From a virus: a stretch of 23,780 bases of DNA. Below the pieces are notes generated by a model. It worked only from the letters and a program-made list of their open reading frames with translations. It ran no database searches and was not told the origin of the DNA. Each line of letters starts with the position of its first letter. The first letter of the stretch is position 1. The position numbers and the translations under genes were made by a program. The stretch spans positions 1 to 23,780 of the IMG/VR virus record IMGVR_UViG_3300018067_000028, one strand, 5' to 3'. Below are positions 7,636-15,042 of this stretch, one piece after another.

Positions 7636-10016
7636 TGGCGACGACCGCGGCCGTCCTCGGCAACGCCCGCCTGAATAACTTCCGGCTGAACTATCTGCCC
7701 GCGCCGGTCAAGCCGCTGCGCAAGACGCGCGTCTTCCTGTGGATCAACGGCGTCCCGGTGTGCTATCGCCGCGGCTCCATGACGATTCGCGATGCGCTCA
7801 ACGACGTGCCCAATACCTGCAGCTTCGAGCTGTTTGCCCCGACCCCGGTCCCGCAGAGTGGCGCCCGGGTCCGCGTGACGATCGACAGCGACGTCCAGCG
7901 GCAGATTTTCGTCGGCGCGATCCAGACCGACCGCGTCACCTTTGCCGGGCAGGCGCAACACGACGTCCATCCGTACACGGCGATCGACGACACCTGGCTC
8001 GCGAATCGGCGGCGGCCGTTTGGCGTCTGGCCGAACGTGTCAGCGTCCACCATCGTGACCGACCTCGTCCAGCTCTGGGCCGCGCCGTTCACGGCGACGC
8101 ATGTTCAACCCGGGTTACCGCCCGTGTCGCTGGCGCTCGATGGGACGTCGACGCTCAACGATGCGCTCCGACAAGTGGCGCGACTCGTCGGCGCGTATTT
8201 CTACTGGGAAGATTACGATCTGCATTTCTTCCAGGAAGACCAGACCGACCCGCCCGGCCCCGTGACGACCGGCACCTTCCTGCACGAGCCGCCGATCACC
8301 CGCACCAGCGACGACAGCCAGATCCGGACACGCATCCTCGGCCTCGGCGGGGGCGCGGCGGTCGTCACCGATATCGCGGCCGGGGAAACGATCCTGCCGC
8401 TCGAGCGTGTCGAAGATGCGGCGTACTTTGCCCCGGGCGGCGGCACCGCGCTGATCGCGCAGCGGCCCGACTTGCCGCCGACCGACCCGCTCCCGTATAC
8501 CGGGACGTTCATTCCGCCCCGCGGCGGCGCCGTGGTCGGGCCGGGGATCGCCCCGACGACCGCGCCGACGATCTTCGCGATTGTCGGCGCCGGGTTGGCG
8601 TTGGGCAGCTATAAGTACGCGTACAGTTGGGGCACCGGCACGGGCGAAACGGTGCCCAGTCCGCTCACGACGCTGACGCTATCGCCGGGCGGCGTGCCCA
8701 ATCCGACCGCGCCGTTGACGCTGCGCAATGAAGCGACCGGGAGTCCGCTCGCGCCGTACATCAGCGGCAATCAGCCGATCGGGCAACTCCAAAGCTATAC
8801 GTATTCCTACAGTACCAAGACCAGCTACGTCGACAATTCCGAGACGACGCTGCTCTGTCCGAATACCGTAAACATCACGACCGTCAGCAATAACGATCCG
8901 CTGAATCCCTCGGCGTCGGCGAATGTGATCGTAACCGTGCCGTGCTCGACCGATGGGCGCGTGCGGACGATCTGGATTTGGCAGTGGACGGTTGCGGGCG
9001 GGAGTGTCTTCCACTCCCTGTCCATTGTTGACAACAAACCCGGCCAGCCGACCGTCAGTTACCGCAATGCGAGTTACGCCACGACCGGCACGCAGCCGGG
9101 GAGCAACACGACGCCCGTCGCCAATGCCGCGGCGATTGCGAACGTGCCGCTCGGCCCGGCCGGGACGACCGTGCGCTATGTCTATCGGACGGCGGTCAAT
9201 GGCTCGGCGCTGAAACGGCAGCAAACGATCAGCAATAACACGACGGTGACGGGGGCCAACGACACGACGCCCGATGCCGCATTGGGCGTGCCGCCGGTCG
9301 GGGCCGACACGTCAGGGCTCAACACGACGATCGGCCAGGTCAACGCGGGGTCGACGTCGATCCCGACGTCGGGCGTCGTGGCGTTCGCGCCGGGCGGCGG
9401 CTGGCTGCATGCGGCGGGGGACCAGTGGATCCGCTATACCGGCCTGAGTGGCAACCTGATCACCGGCATCCCGGCGACCGGCCAGGGATCGATCACGGTC
9501 ACGTTGCCGTTCGGCGCGCTGCTCGTGCCGTCGCCAGCGCTGCTCGGCGTCTTGGCGGGGTTGGGCGGCTTGCAGGCGGCCGTGCTCGCCGGGACGCCGC
9601 TGCGCGTCTACCTCGTCCGCGAGGACTGGGAAGCGATTGCTGCGCTGGCCGCCCGGCAGACGACGGCGGGTCTGGTCAGCGACGGCATTTATGAATACGT
9701 CATCAGTGACAGCCAGGCCGACGATCAGCGGCTGTTCGTGCTCTGCGAAGCCGATCTGCTGTTGCATGCGTGGCCCGCGGTGACGGTCACCTACGACACG
9801 CGCGACCCCCGAACCCGGAGCGGCAAGTTCGTCACGATTGCCGTGACCGATCCGGTGATCGACGAGTGGCTGATGATTCAGGACGTGACGATCTCAGAGA
9901 TCGACGTCGCGCCCGGACTGGCGCCGCGTTACAGCGTCACCGCGTCGAATCTGCGCTACAGCCTCGACGACATTCTGCGGCGGCTGACGCGGCCGCTTGA
10001 TGGGAGCGCAGGCTAA
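7635..10016 (+). CDS. Tail hub / baseplate protein with inserted beta-rich domain
   Basis: A 793-aa protein directly after the tape measure. The N-terminal part (about residues 30-235) resembles tail hub proteins of the gpD/gp27-like kind: CSFELFAPTPVPQSGARVRV, IFVGAIQTDRV, LNDALRQVARLVGAYFYWED and LHFFQEDQ. The C-terminal part (about 655-785) returns to a conserved-looking hub or receptor-end fold (YDTRDPRTRSGKFVTIAV, IDEWLMIQDVTI). Between them, about residues 305-600 form a Thr/Ser/Asn/Gly-rich beta region with repeated YxYxW and RTIWIW-type strands, like inserted fibronectin/Ig-type domains. It starts with TGATG overlap. No separate distal tail protein is seen, so this protein may fill that role too. 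Confidence 0.78.
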   Translation: MATTAAVLGNARLNNFRLNYLPAPVKPLRKTRVFLWINGVPVCYRRGSMTIRDALNDVPNTCSFELFAPTPVPQSGARVRVTIDSDVQRQIFVGAIQTDRVTFAGQAQHDVHPYTAIDDTWLANRRRPFGVWPNVSASTIVTDLVQLWAAPFTATHVQPGLPPVSLALDGTSTLNDALRQVARLVGAYFYWEDYDLHFFQEDQTDPPGPVTTGTFLHEPPITRTSDDSQIRTRILGLGGGAAVVTDIAAGETILPLERVEDAAYFAPGGGTALIAQRPDLPPTDPLPYTGTFIPPRGGAVVGPGIAPTTAPTIFAIVGAGLALGSYKYAYSWGTGTGETVPSPLTTLTLSPGGVPNPTAPLTLRNEATGSPLAPYISGNQPIGQLQSYTYSYSTKTSYVDNSETTLLCPNTVNITTVSNNDPLNPSASANVIVTVPCSTDGRVRTIWIWQWTVAGGSVFHSLSIVDNKPGQPTVSYRNASYATTGTQPGSNTTPVANAAAIANVPLGPAGTTVRYVYRTAVNGSALKRQQTISNNTTVTGANDTTPDAALGVPPVGADTSGLNTTIGQVNAGSTSIPTSGVVAFAPGGGWLHAAGDQWIRYTGLSGNLITGIPATGQGSITVTLPFGALLVPSPALLGVLAGLGGLQAAVLAGTPLRVYLVREDWEAIAALAARQTTAGLVSDGIYEYVISDSQADDQRLFVLCEADLLLHAWPAVTVTYDTRDPRTRSGKFVTIAVTDPVIDEWLMIQDVTISEIDVAPGLAPRYSVTASNLRYSLDDILRRLTRPLDGSAG

Positions 10017-10852
10017 TGCCGATCAATCGCGGCCCGTTCAATGCGCTGGTCGATGACGATGGGTCGAACACCATCGGCACGGTCTGGAATAAGGCGCAGA
10101 TCCAGGGCGTGATCCTCGACCCGGCGGATGCGGCGTACATGGATCGGCCCGCCGTGCTGCTGGTCACGACCACGGGCACGATTCCGATCCTCCCGACCGC
10201 GACGGGGAGCGGCGACCTGCTCGTGGTCTTAAATCCCAGCGGCCCGGTGACCATCCAAGGGATCGCGTCGACCAGTAAGAACGGCCAACGGGTGACGATC
10301 TACAACGCCAGTACGTTTAAGGTCGATCTCACGCAGGATGTCGGCGGCGCTCCGGTACAGCTCCTGAATTGGACGCATTCGGCGCCAACCTCGTTGATGC
10401 AGGGCGGCTCGGCCAGCTACGTTTGGGATGGCGTGCTGTTTGGGATTTGGCGCATGACCGCGCATGAGCAAGGCTCGTGGATTATGTCGGCGTTCAATGC
10501 GGCCAACTTCACGGCGCCCGGCGGCGCCTACTGGCAAGTCGAGGCTGGGGATGTGCTGACGCTCCATTATCGCGTGACGGGCTGTCAAGTGACGGTCGCG
10601 TGGTATCTCGTGGCGACGTCGCTGAGCACGATCACCGCACAACTATCGATACTGAGCGCCGCCTATGGCGGGTATGCCGCGGCTCGGGCGATGTTCAACC
10701 CGATCGTCGCGGCGCAGGGCGGCGTGGTTATGAATGCGTATGCACGATCAGAAACCGCGCTGATTGCGATCCAGCGCGCCGATAGCTCCACGTGGGCAAC
10801 GTCGACGAATGGCAGCTATTTCTTCGGCCAACTCACGTTCGAGGTGATCTGA
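10016..10852 (+). CDS. Tail fibre-like protein
   Basis: A 278-aa protein starting at a TAATG overlap with the hub gene. The first 130 residues are beta-rich and contain TTTGTIPILPTATGSGDLLVV and a GQRVTIYNASTFKVDL strand set. The end (about residues 165-278) has the pattern YWQVEAGDVLTLHYRVTGCQ followed by strands and FFGQLTFEVI, which resembles small beta-sandwich domains at the tips of phage fibres. Role in host contact is inferred from position and composition. Confidence 0.65.
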   Translation: MPINRGPFNALVDDDGSNTIGTVWNKAQIQGVILDPADAAYMDRPAVLLVTTTGTIPILPTATGSGDLLVVLNPSGPVTIQGIASTSKNGQRVTIYNASTFKVDLTQDVGGAPVQLLNWTHSAPTSLMQGGSASYVWDGVLFGIWRMTAHEQGSWIMSAFNAANFTAPGGAYWQVEAGDVLTLHYRVTGCQVTVAWYLVATSLSTITAQLSILSAAYGGYAAARAMFNPIVAAQGGVVMNAYARSETALIAIQRADSSTWATSTNGSYFFGQLTFEVI

Positions 10853-11136
10853 TGGCGCCCCGGCAATACGTCGCCAAGCCGCTCAAGGTCTTTGCCGAAC
10901 AATACTTCGTCGCCACGCAGCCCCCGATTGCTGGCGTCTGCACCGACGTCCACGACATGCTCCCCGAGGGCGTGCCACACGCGCACGTCGTCAACCGCGG
11001 GCCGTACGTGCTGGCCGATACGGATGTCATTGTCTGGAGCCATTACGTGCCGGACCAAATCGACGCGGTCTATCCGTTGGCGGAATTCGAAGATCGGTTC
11101 GGCAATGTGGCGACCATCGCGGAGGGCACCGAATGA
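10852..11136 (+). CDS. Small phage protein, function unknown
   Basis: A 94-aa protein starting at a TGATG overlap. It has an N-terminal KPLKVFAEQYF strand and a C-terminal YVLADTDVIVWSHYVPDQ segment followed by YPLAEFEDRFG. The 'intent to be displayed ... F...' ending resembles short phage proteins with a WI/VxP...eeFe..F end, but no family is certain. No membrane segment. It is coupled to the next gene by ATGA. Confidence 0.65.
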   Translation: MAPRQYVAKPLKVFAEQYFVATQPPIAGVCTDVHDMLPEGVPHAHVVNRGPYVLADTDVIVWSHYVPDQIDAVYPLAEFEDRFGNVATIAEGTE

Positions 11137-11261
11137 CACCGAAAACGATTCTGCTGGTGATTGCGGCCGTGTGCTTCCTGCTGGCGTCGCTGCCGCTGCC
11201 GCTCGGCGTCCGCGTCGAATGGCTCGGCGCCGCCTTCGTCGTGCTGAGTCTGCTGGTATGA
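11133..11261 (+). CDS. Small two-helix membrane protein (holin-like size)
   Basis: A 42-aa protein made almost entirely of two hydrophobic segments: TILLVIAAVCFLLASLPLPL near the N-terminus and WLGAAFVVLSLLV at the end, joined by a short GVRVE turn. ATG overlaps the upstream stop (ATGA) and its own stop overlaps the next ATG (ATGA), so translation is well supported by context. Small hydrophobic proteins at this place in phages are sometimes holins, but this one is short and has no charged tail, so a lysis role is only a possibility. Confidence 0.7.
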   Translation: MTPKTILLVIAAVCFLLASLPLPLGVRVEWLGAAFVVLSLLV

Positions 11262-11902
11262 CGAACTACAGCCAGGTGTTCGCCGACACGCTCGCGCTGT
11301 ATGAGTCCAACTACGTGCCCGGGGATCAAGGCGACGCGGGCAAGGGGCAAGTGTGCGTGCGTGCCGGTTATACCATCCACACGACGCTGGATGCGTCGGT
11401 CGGCTACATCGCGAAGAACCCCGGGCAGACGCAATTCTACGGCGTCGCCGTCGATGCGCTGCAAGACAAGTCCGATGGGTTCGGCGCGGACTACTTGACC
11501 GACGAGCTCCAGCCGGACGGCCGCCGCCTGATCAAGCTGGCGTATACGCCGTACCCGACGCCCGCGGTACCGCCGACGACCGGCTGGGTCGCGCCGACCG
11601 CGGCGATGCTCGAGCATCCCGGCCCGCTGAAGCTGAAGGCCACGACGCCGCCGCCCGAACCCACGCCGCCCGCGCCCAGCAAGGACGACGAGATCCTCTC
11701 GCGGCTCGATGACATCCAGGCGCAGCAGGCGGCCGACACGACGACCATCCTCCAGCGCGGCGACGCGAATACGGCGACCATCCGCGCAGAAGTGGCGGGT
11801 GTGCTCGACTACATCAAGCACCTGGAACACAGCCTAGAAGAGTCGGCGAAGAAGGCGGCGCTGCTGAAAGTAGCGAAGCGGAGAGGCGACGAAACCCCAT
11901 GA
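11258..11902 (+). CDS. Virion-associated protein of unknown function with proline hinge and coiled coil
   Basis: A 214-aa protein with three visible parts: a globular N-terminal domain (about residues 1-105, with CVRAGYTIHTTLDASVGYIA and FYGVAVDALQDKSDGFGADY), a Pro-rich hinge (TPPPEPTPPAPSKDD, about 131-145), and a helical, coiled-coil-like end (DEILSRLDDIQAQQAADTT onward) with a Lys-rich tail. No catalytic motif for an endolysin was found. The hinge-plus-coil design and the place before the tailspike suggest a fibre adaptor or accessory protein. Confidence 0.68.
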   Translation: MTNYSQVFADTLALYESNYVPGDQGDAGKGQVCVRAGYTIHTTLDASVGYIAKNPGQTQFYGVAVDALQDKSDGFGADYLTDELQPDGRRLIKLAYTPYPTPAVPPTTGWVAPTAAMLEHPGPLKLKATTPPPEPTPPAPSKDDEILSRLDDIQAQQAADTTTILQRGDANTATIRAEVAGVLDYIKHLEHSLEESAKKAALLKVAKRRGDETP

Positions 11903-13203
11903 GCCAGGAACAGCTTGACCTTGTCGCGCAGATGGAAGCGCAGCTCGCCGCCGTCGACGAGACACTCGCCGCGCTGAAGGAGACGCTGACCGACACCGAA
12001 CCAGAACCGCCCGACCCGCCGGGGATGATCTTCATCGACAGCGAAGCCGACCTCGACGCCGCCATCGCCGAGGCGTTGCCGGGCGATAACCTCGTGCTGG
12101 CGAATGAGCTGGTCTACTCGAAAGCCCTGACGATCAGCAAGCCGCTCACGCTGACGGCCGAGACGGTCCCGGACGGCCGGATGACGCGCGAGCCCACGCT
12201 ACCGCTGTTCACGGGCGGCCTCAAGGTTACGGCCAACGACGTCACGCTGATCGGCCTCGAGGTCAGCCACACGAACCATACGACCGACATCGTCATCGTC
12301 AGCGGCGCCAACGTGGTTCTCGACCGGTGCCGCATCCTCGGCGACCCCAGCGAAGGCGCGAAGCGCGGCGTCGGCGCCAATGCCGCCAACCTCACGATCC
12401 GGCAGTGCTATATCGCCGATTGTTTCGGCCCGTACCCGGGGAACGACACGCAAGCCGTGTGCGCGTGGGATACGCCCGGCCCGCTGATGATCGAGGATAA
12501 CTATCTGGAGGCCGGGAGCGAGACGATCATGCTCGGCGGCAGCGACCCATCAAGCGAGGCGAACGTCCCGGCCGACGTCACCATCCGCGGCAACACGATC
12601 ACCGCGAACCCGGCATGGCAGCAGCAAGCCGTGAACGTGAAAAGCCGGTTGGAGCTGAAAAACGCCAAGCACGTCCTCATCGAAGACAACGAAATTAGCT
12701 ATTGCTGGGGCGGGCACGGGCAGGACGGCTACTTACTGACGTTGACCGTGCGCAATCAGGAAGGCGATGCGCCGTACAGCACCATCGAGAACGTGATCAT
12801 CCGGCGCAACCACTTTGCGCACGGCGCGGCCGCGATCAACATCCTGGCCGAGGACAACAACCACCCGAGCGGGCGGCTGACGAACGTCGAGATCGTGGAC
12901 AACCTGTTCGAGGACGTGAACCATACGACCTACACGGGCAGTCCGAAGCTGATGCTGATCGGGCGCGGGCCAAAGACGATGACCATCGGCGGGAACACGT
13001 TCAGCGGCGGGGCCCATACCTCGACGATTTACTTTCACGGCCCCGAGCCCAAGTGCGAAGACTTCAACGTCGTCGACAACACCTGGCCGGAATCGAAGTA
13101 CGGGATCTTCGGCGACGGCACGCCGGGCGGCATGACGGCGTGGGACTACTACGTCGCGTCGGGGAGCTGTGAGGGCAACGTCACCGTGCCTAAAGAGGAC
13201 TAG
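11899..13203 (+). CDS. Tailspike / receptor-binding protein with right-handed beta-helix
   Basis: A 434-aa protein. Residues 1-35 form an acidic helical, probably trimerising segment, followed by a TEPEPPDPPG hinge. The rest repeats the parallel beta-helix pattern of pectate-lyase-like folds: KPLTLTAETV, GLKVTANDVTLIGLEVSHTN, GANVVLDRCRILG, NLTIRQCYIADC, MIEDNYLEAGSETIML, VTIRGNTITANP, VLIEDNEISYCWGG, VIIRRNHFAHG, VEIVDNLFEDVNH and MTIGGNTFSGG. Asn ladders (NxF/NxI) are clear. Such proteins bind or cleave host surface polysaccharide; no catalytic residues can be named from sequence alone. It is the last gene of the rightward late operon. Confidence 0.86.
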   Translation: MSQEQLDLVAQMEAQLAAVDETLAALKETLTDTEPEPPDPPGMIFIDSEADLDAAIAEALPGDNLVLANELVYSKALTISKPLTLTAETVPDGRMTREPTLPLFTGGLKVTANDVTLIGLEVSHTNHTTDIVIVSGANVVLDRCRILGDPSEGAKRGVGANAANLTIRQCYIADCFGPYPGNDTQAVCAWDTPGPLMIEDNYLEAGSETIMLGGSDPSSEANVPADVTIRGNTITANPAWQQQAVNVKSRLELKNAKHVLIEDNEISYCWGGHGQDGYLLTLTVRNQEGDAPYSTIENVIIRRNHFAHGAAAINILAEDNNHPSGRLTNVEIVDNLFEDVNHTTYTGSPKLMLIGRGPKTMTIGGNTFSGGAHTSTIYFHGPEPKCEDFNVVDNTWPESKYGIFGDGTPGGMTAWDYYVASGSCEGNVTVPKED

Positions 13204-13260
13204 GCGCCCCGCTTAGGAGGCGAGGGCTTCAAAGTGAATTACTTAGGAAAAGTGCTTGAT

Positions 13261-13283
13261 GGTAATTTGGGGTCGAAGTTACC
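13261..13283 (+). terminator. Possible hairpin between the convergent operons
   Basis: GGTAATTT and AAGTTACC form an 8-bp stem (one G-U pair in the + strand RNA) around a 7-base loop. It lies between the tailspike stop and the 3' end of the leftward block, where terminators for both directions are expected. No U-tract follows, so an intrinsic terminator is not proven. Confidence 0.35.
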
Positions 13284-13287
13284 ACCC

Positions 13288-13494
13288 CTACTTTCGCCTC
13301 GGATCTTCGTAGGACAGGCGCTTCCTCATCTCGCGTTTCCATGCGTCAAGTGCGATGGCGGGGCTGACCTCGCCGATGGCGGTGGCGAGGCTGTTGGCGA
13401 GCTTCTGTGCGTCGTGGAGGATCTCTGCGACCTCGGCGTGAAAGCTGCCGCGTGCATCACTGATCATCGTCTGCATTTCTTCGAGCGGGTCCAT
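13288..13494 (-). CDS. Small helical protein, function unknown
   Basis: A 68-aa protein, entirely helical by appearance, with acidic and Ala-rich first half (DPLEEMQTMISDARGSFHAEVAEIL) and a basic end (WKREMRKRLSYEDPRRK). No membrane segment or known motif. An AAGGA-like ribosome binding site sits 7 bases before its ATG. It is the last gene of the leftward chain, and its start lies inside the preceding small gene in another frame. Confidence 0.6.
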   Translation of the reverse strand: MDPLEEMQTMISDARGSFHAEVAEILHDAQKLANSLATAIGEVSPAIALDAWKREMRKRLSYEDPRRK

Positions 13495-13615
13495 ACAGGT
13501 GTCCTTTCAGTCTGGCGATCCAGAACGCAGGCGGTGACCAGTAGCAGAGCCAGAAGACCCAACCGCCGACCGTTCGCGGACGAAACCCTAGCGCGATGCG
13601 CTGTTGCTCTGTCAT
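13457..13615 (-). CDS. Small membrane protein, nested cassette
   Basis: A 52-aa ORF whose ATG (13615-13613) overlaps the TAA of the preceding gene as TAATG, the strongest reason to believe it. It has one hydrophobic, Trp-rich segment (GGWVFWLCYWSPPAFWIARL) and a charged end (ARRNADDDQ). It overlaps the next gene by 38 bases. A competing frame across the same DNA (13464-13652) encodes a lipobox-like LLALLLVTAC, so which frame is used is not settled. Function unknown; a lysis accessory role is possible. Confidence 0.5.
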   Translation of the reverse strand: MTEQQRIALGFRPRTVGGWVFWLCYWSPPAFWIARLKGHLYGPARRNADDDQ

Positions 13616-13782
13616 TATTCGGGGTTCGCTTTCTCGCGAATGGCGCTGGCAATGTCGCGTAAGCGGTCGTCCAGCGGATGCACCGCGGGCACCTTGGGCC
13701 AGAGCTTCTCGCGGATGTTCAAGACGGTCAGCACCAGTCCAGCCAGCGCGGCGGCGACGGCGACCAGGCTTAGCGGGTCCAC
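13615..13782 (-). CDS. Small single-pass membrane protein
   Basis: A 55-aa protein from GTG at 13782. After DPLS comes one hydrophobic segment (LVAVAAALAGLVLTVLNI), then REKLWPKV and an amphipathic end (DDRLRDIASAIREK). The frame is open further upstream, but GTG placement just inside the end of the 33-codon gene (13-base overlap) fits the tight packing here. Topology is N-out or N-in single pass with a short charged tail; holin or spanin-like roles are both conceivable and unproven. Confidence 0.62.
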   Translation of the reverse strand: MDPLSLVAVAAALAGLVLTVLNIREKLWPKVPAVHPLDDRLRDIASAIREKANPE

Positions 13783-13871
13783 AGATAGGCCGTCAGGTAG
13801 AACAGCACGGCCACGATAAACACTTGCATCGCGATGCCGGTCCAGCTCTGGGCGAAGGGTTCGTGCTTCAT
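13770..13871 (-). CDS. Very small single-pass membrane protein
   Basis: A 33-aa ORF: a short polar start (MKHEPFAQSWTG), one membrane helix (AMQVFIVAVLFYLTAYLW) and TR at the end. ATG overlaps the TGA of the HTH gene (ATGA) and its stop lies within the next gene, so it sits in a coupled chain. No family is recognised. Its size and hydrophobicity make random occurrence less likely than for a soluble ORF of this length in high-GC DNA. Confidence 0.62.
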   Translation of the reverse strand: MKHEPFAQSWTGIAMQVFIVAVLFYLTAYLWTR

Positions 13872-14080
13872 CGGGTTTTCCTTCCGAACACCAGCCGGGG
13901 CTGGCCCCATTGCCCGGCGAGGTAGCGGTCAATCGGCTCAGCCTTGTAGCGGCGAGGCTTGGTCCGCGGGTGCAGTTCCTCGAGAAAGGGCAGCGACCCA
14001 TTCACGAGCGCCCGCGCGAACGTTCGCGCGGGCATCTTCAGCAGGGCGCGGACCTCTGGGCTGGTGTAGAGGCGGTTCAT
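13868..14080 (-). CDS. Helix-turn-helix protein, excisionase/AlpA-like
   Basis: A 70-aa basic protein. LYTSPEVRALLKMPARTFARAL followed by GSLPFLEEL, PRRYKAEPIDRYLAG is the usual MerR-like winged HTH pattern of excisionase/AlpA proteins: helix-turn-helix, a strand pair, then 'R.R...ID.YL'. Such proteins act as small DNA-bending regulators or recombination directionality factors. No integrase is present, so a regulatory role is more likely. It is the first gene after a terminator hairpin and begins a chain of coupled small genes. Confidence 0.78.
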   Translation of the reverse strand: MNRLYTSPEVRALLKMPARTFARALVNGSLPFLEELHPRTKPRRYKAEPIDRYLAGQWGQPRLVFGRKTR

Positions 14081-14098
14081 TGTTCTTCATTGAAAATG

Positions 14099-14130
14099 GC
14101 AGACCCGACCGGGAGAGCGGCCGGGTCTGC
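14099..14130 (-). terminator. Terminator hairpin within the leftward block
   Basis: GCAGACCCG and CGGGTCTGC are exact inverted arms; the stem extends to about 13 bp with one G-U pair in the leftward transcript. In the leftward direction it is followed by CATTTTC, a weak T-rich run. It lies between the ParB-like gene stop and the HTH gene start, so the small-gene cassette may be a separate transcription unit or be reached only by read-through. Confidence 0.72.
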
Positions 14131-14142
14131 AAACGATGGGGT

Positions 14143-15009
14143 TTAGGCCGGGACGAGCAGGCTTTGCCCAGCGCGGAACTGCCGCCAAGCTCGCTGTGTC
14201 TTCCGACGGAAGACGCTCTGATCCAGCTTCGGCCGTGACGCGACGGCCAGGAGTTCCCGGAAGGCTTCCGCGAGCACGCGGGTTTCGTGATCCGGGTCTG
14301 CGTGCGTCTCAGTGTAGACGAGCGGCCAAAAGACATCCGCCACGGTCGGCGCGGCCATGCGATGCGCCAGCATCTCCGAGACGATGACGGGCCGGTGTAA
14401 GAACATCGCGTTCTTCAGTTCGCGGAACGCGGCCAGCCACTCAAGCATGGTCACGAACTCCGGGCGGTTGGGGTAGAGGAAATACAGTCCGCGGTCACGC
14501 GGTCCCAACAGCACGGCATCTTTGGCACCCCGGCGCTTCCGCTGCGCCTCGAACTCGTACAGGCCGTTGCTGACATCCACGAGGAATTCGCGCGAGAACG
14601 TTTCCAGACCCGGCACCCGCGCCGCATAGACGCCCATCATGTCGGCGTTGTTGCGCACCGACCGCGGATTGTTGAACAGGTTGAAGACGTCGGCGGCATC
14701 CTCCATCGAGTCGAACTCGTAGTGGGTGATGGTCGCCAACAGGTCGGCGGGGAACTCGGCGCCGGTGGGCAGATTCGCCAACAGGTCGCTGGAGTGCTGA
14801 CCATCGAGCCGGTAGGTGATGCCGTCGGTCTTGCACGTCCCGTCGGCCCAATCCGGGCCGCTGAATTTCCGGCGCAGCAACTGCGCGGCGAGATAGGCGC
14901 GGCGGGTGGGACGGAGACACCGTTCACCGGGGAGCGGGACCATCCTCGCAAATTGCGCGGCGAGTTCCGGCGTGAGCGGCACACTTTCGACTGTCACTTT
15001 GCGATACAT
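14143..15009 (-). CDS. ParB-like DGQH-motif protein
   Basis: A 288-aa protein. After an N-terminal LTPELAAQF helix and a LRPTRRAYLAAQLLRRKF helix it has YRLDGQHSSDLL (residues 66-77), which resembles the DGQHRL motif of ParB/sulfiredoxin-like domain proteins found in phages and plasmids. The remaining helical part contains FNLFNNPRSVRNNADMMGVY, where such proteins carry an 'Nt.a..R...D.l' motif, and a long C-terminal helical domain. Nucleotide or DNA binding is inferred from the family; the usual Arg after QH is Ser here. An AGGAGAAGGA-type ribosome binding site precedes ATG 15009. The target is unknown. Confidence 0.6.
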   Translation of the reverse strand: MYRKVTVESVPLTPELAAQFARMVPLPGERCLRPTRRAYLAAQLLRRKFSGPDWADGTCKTDGITYRLDGQHSSDLLANLPTGAEFPADLLATITHYEFDSMEDAADVFNLFNNPRSVRNNADMMGVYAARVPGLETFSREFLVDVSNGLYEFEAQRKRRGAKDAVLLGPRDRGLYFLYPNRPEFVTMLEWLAAFRELKNAMFLHRPVIVSEMLAHRMAAPTVADVFWPLVYTETHADPDHETRVLAEAFRELLAVASRPKLDQSVFRRKTQRAWRQFRAGQSLLVPA

Positions 15010-15042
15010 ACAACACGTTCCTTCTCCTGCACTACAGCAGGA

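Noticed and set aside
11027-11830. 267-aa minus-strand open frame across the small genes at 11.0-11.8 kb
   Set aside because: It runs opposite four tightly coupled rightward genes; its translation is Arg-rich and featureless, so it is a mirror frame.
11258-11902. Candidate endolysin
   Set aside because: The N-terminal domain has no E-D/T-T, H-H-C or C-H-D catalytic layout that I can recognise, and the Pro hinge plus coiled coil fits a structural adaptor better.
13868-14080. Excisionase-like gene as evidence of an integrated prophage with att sites
   Set aside because: No integrase gene or attachment core is seen in the closed genome, and AlpA-like proteins often act only as regulators.
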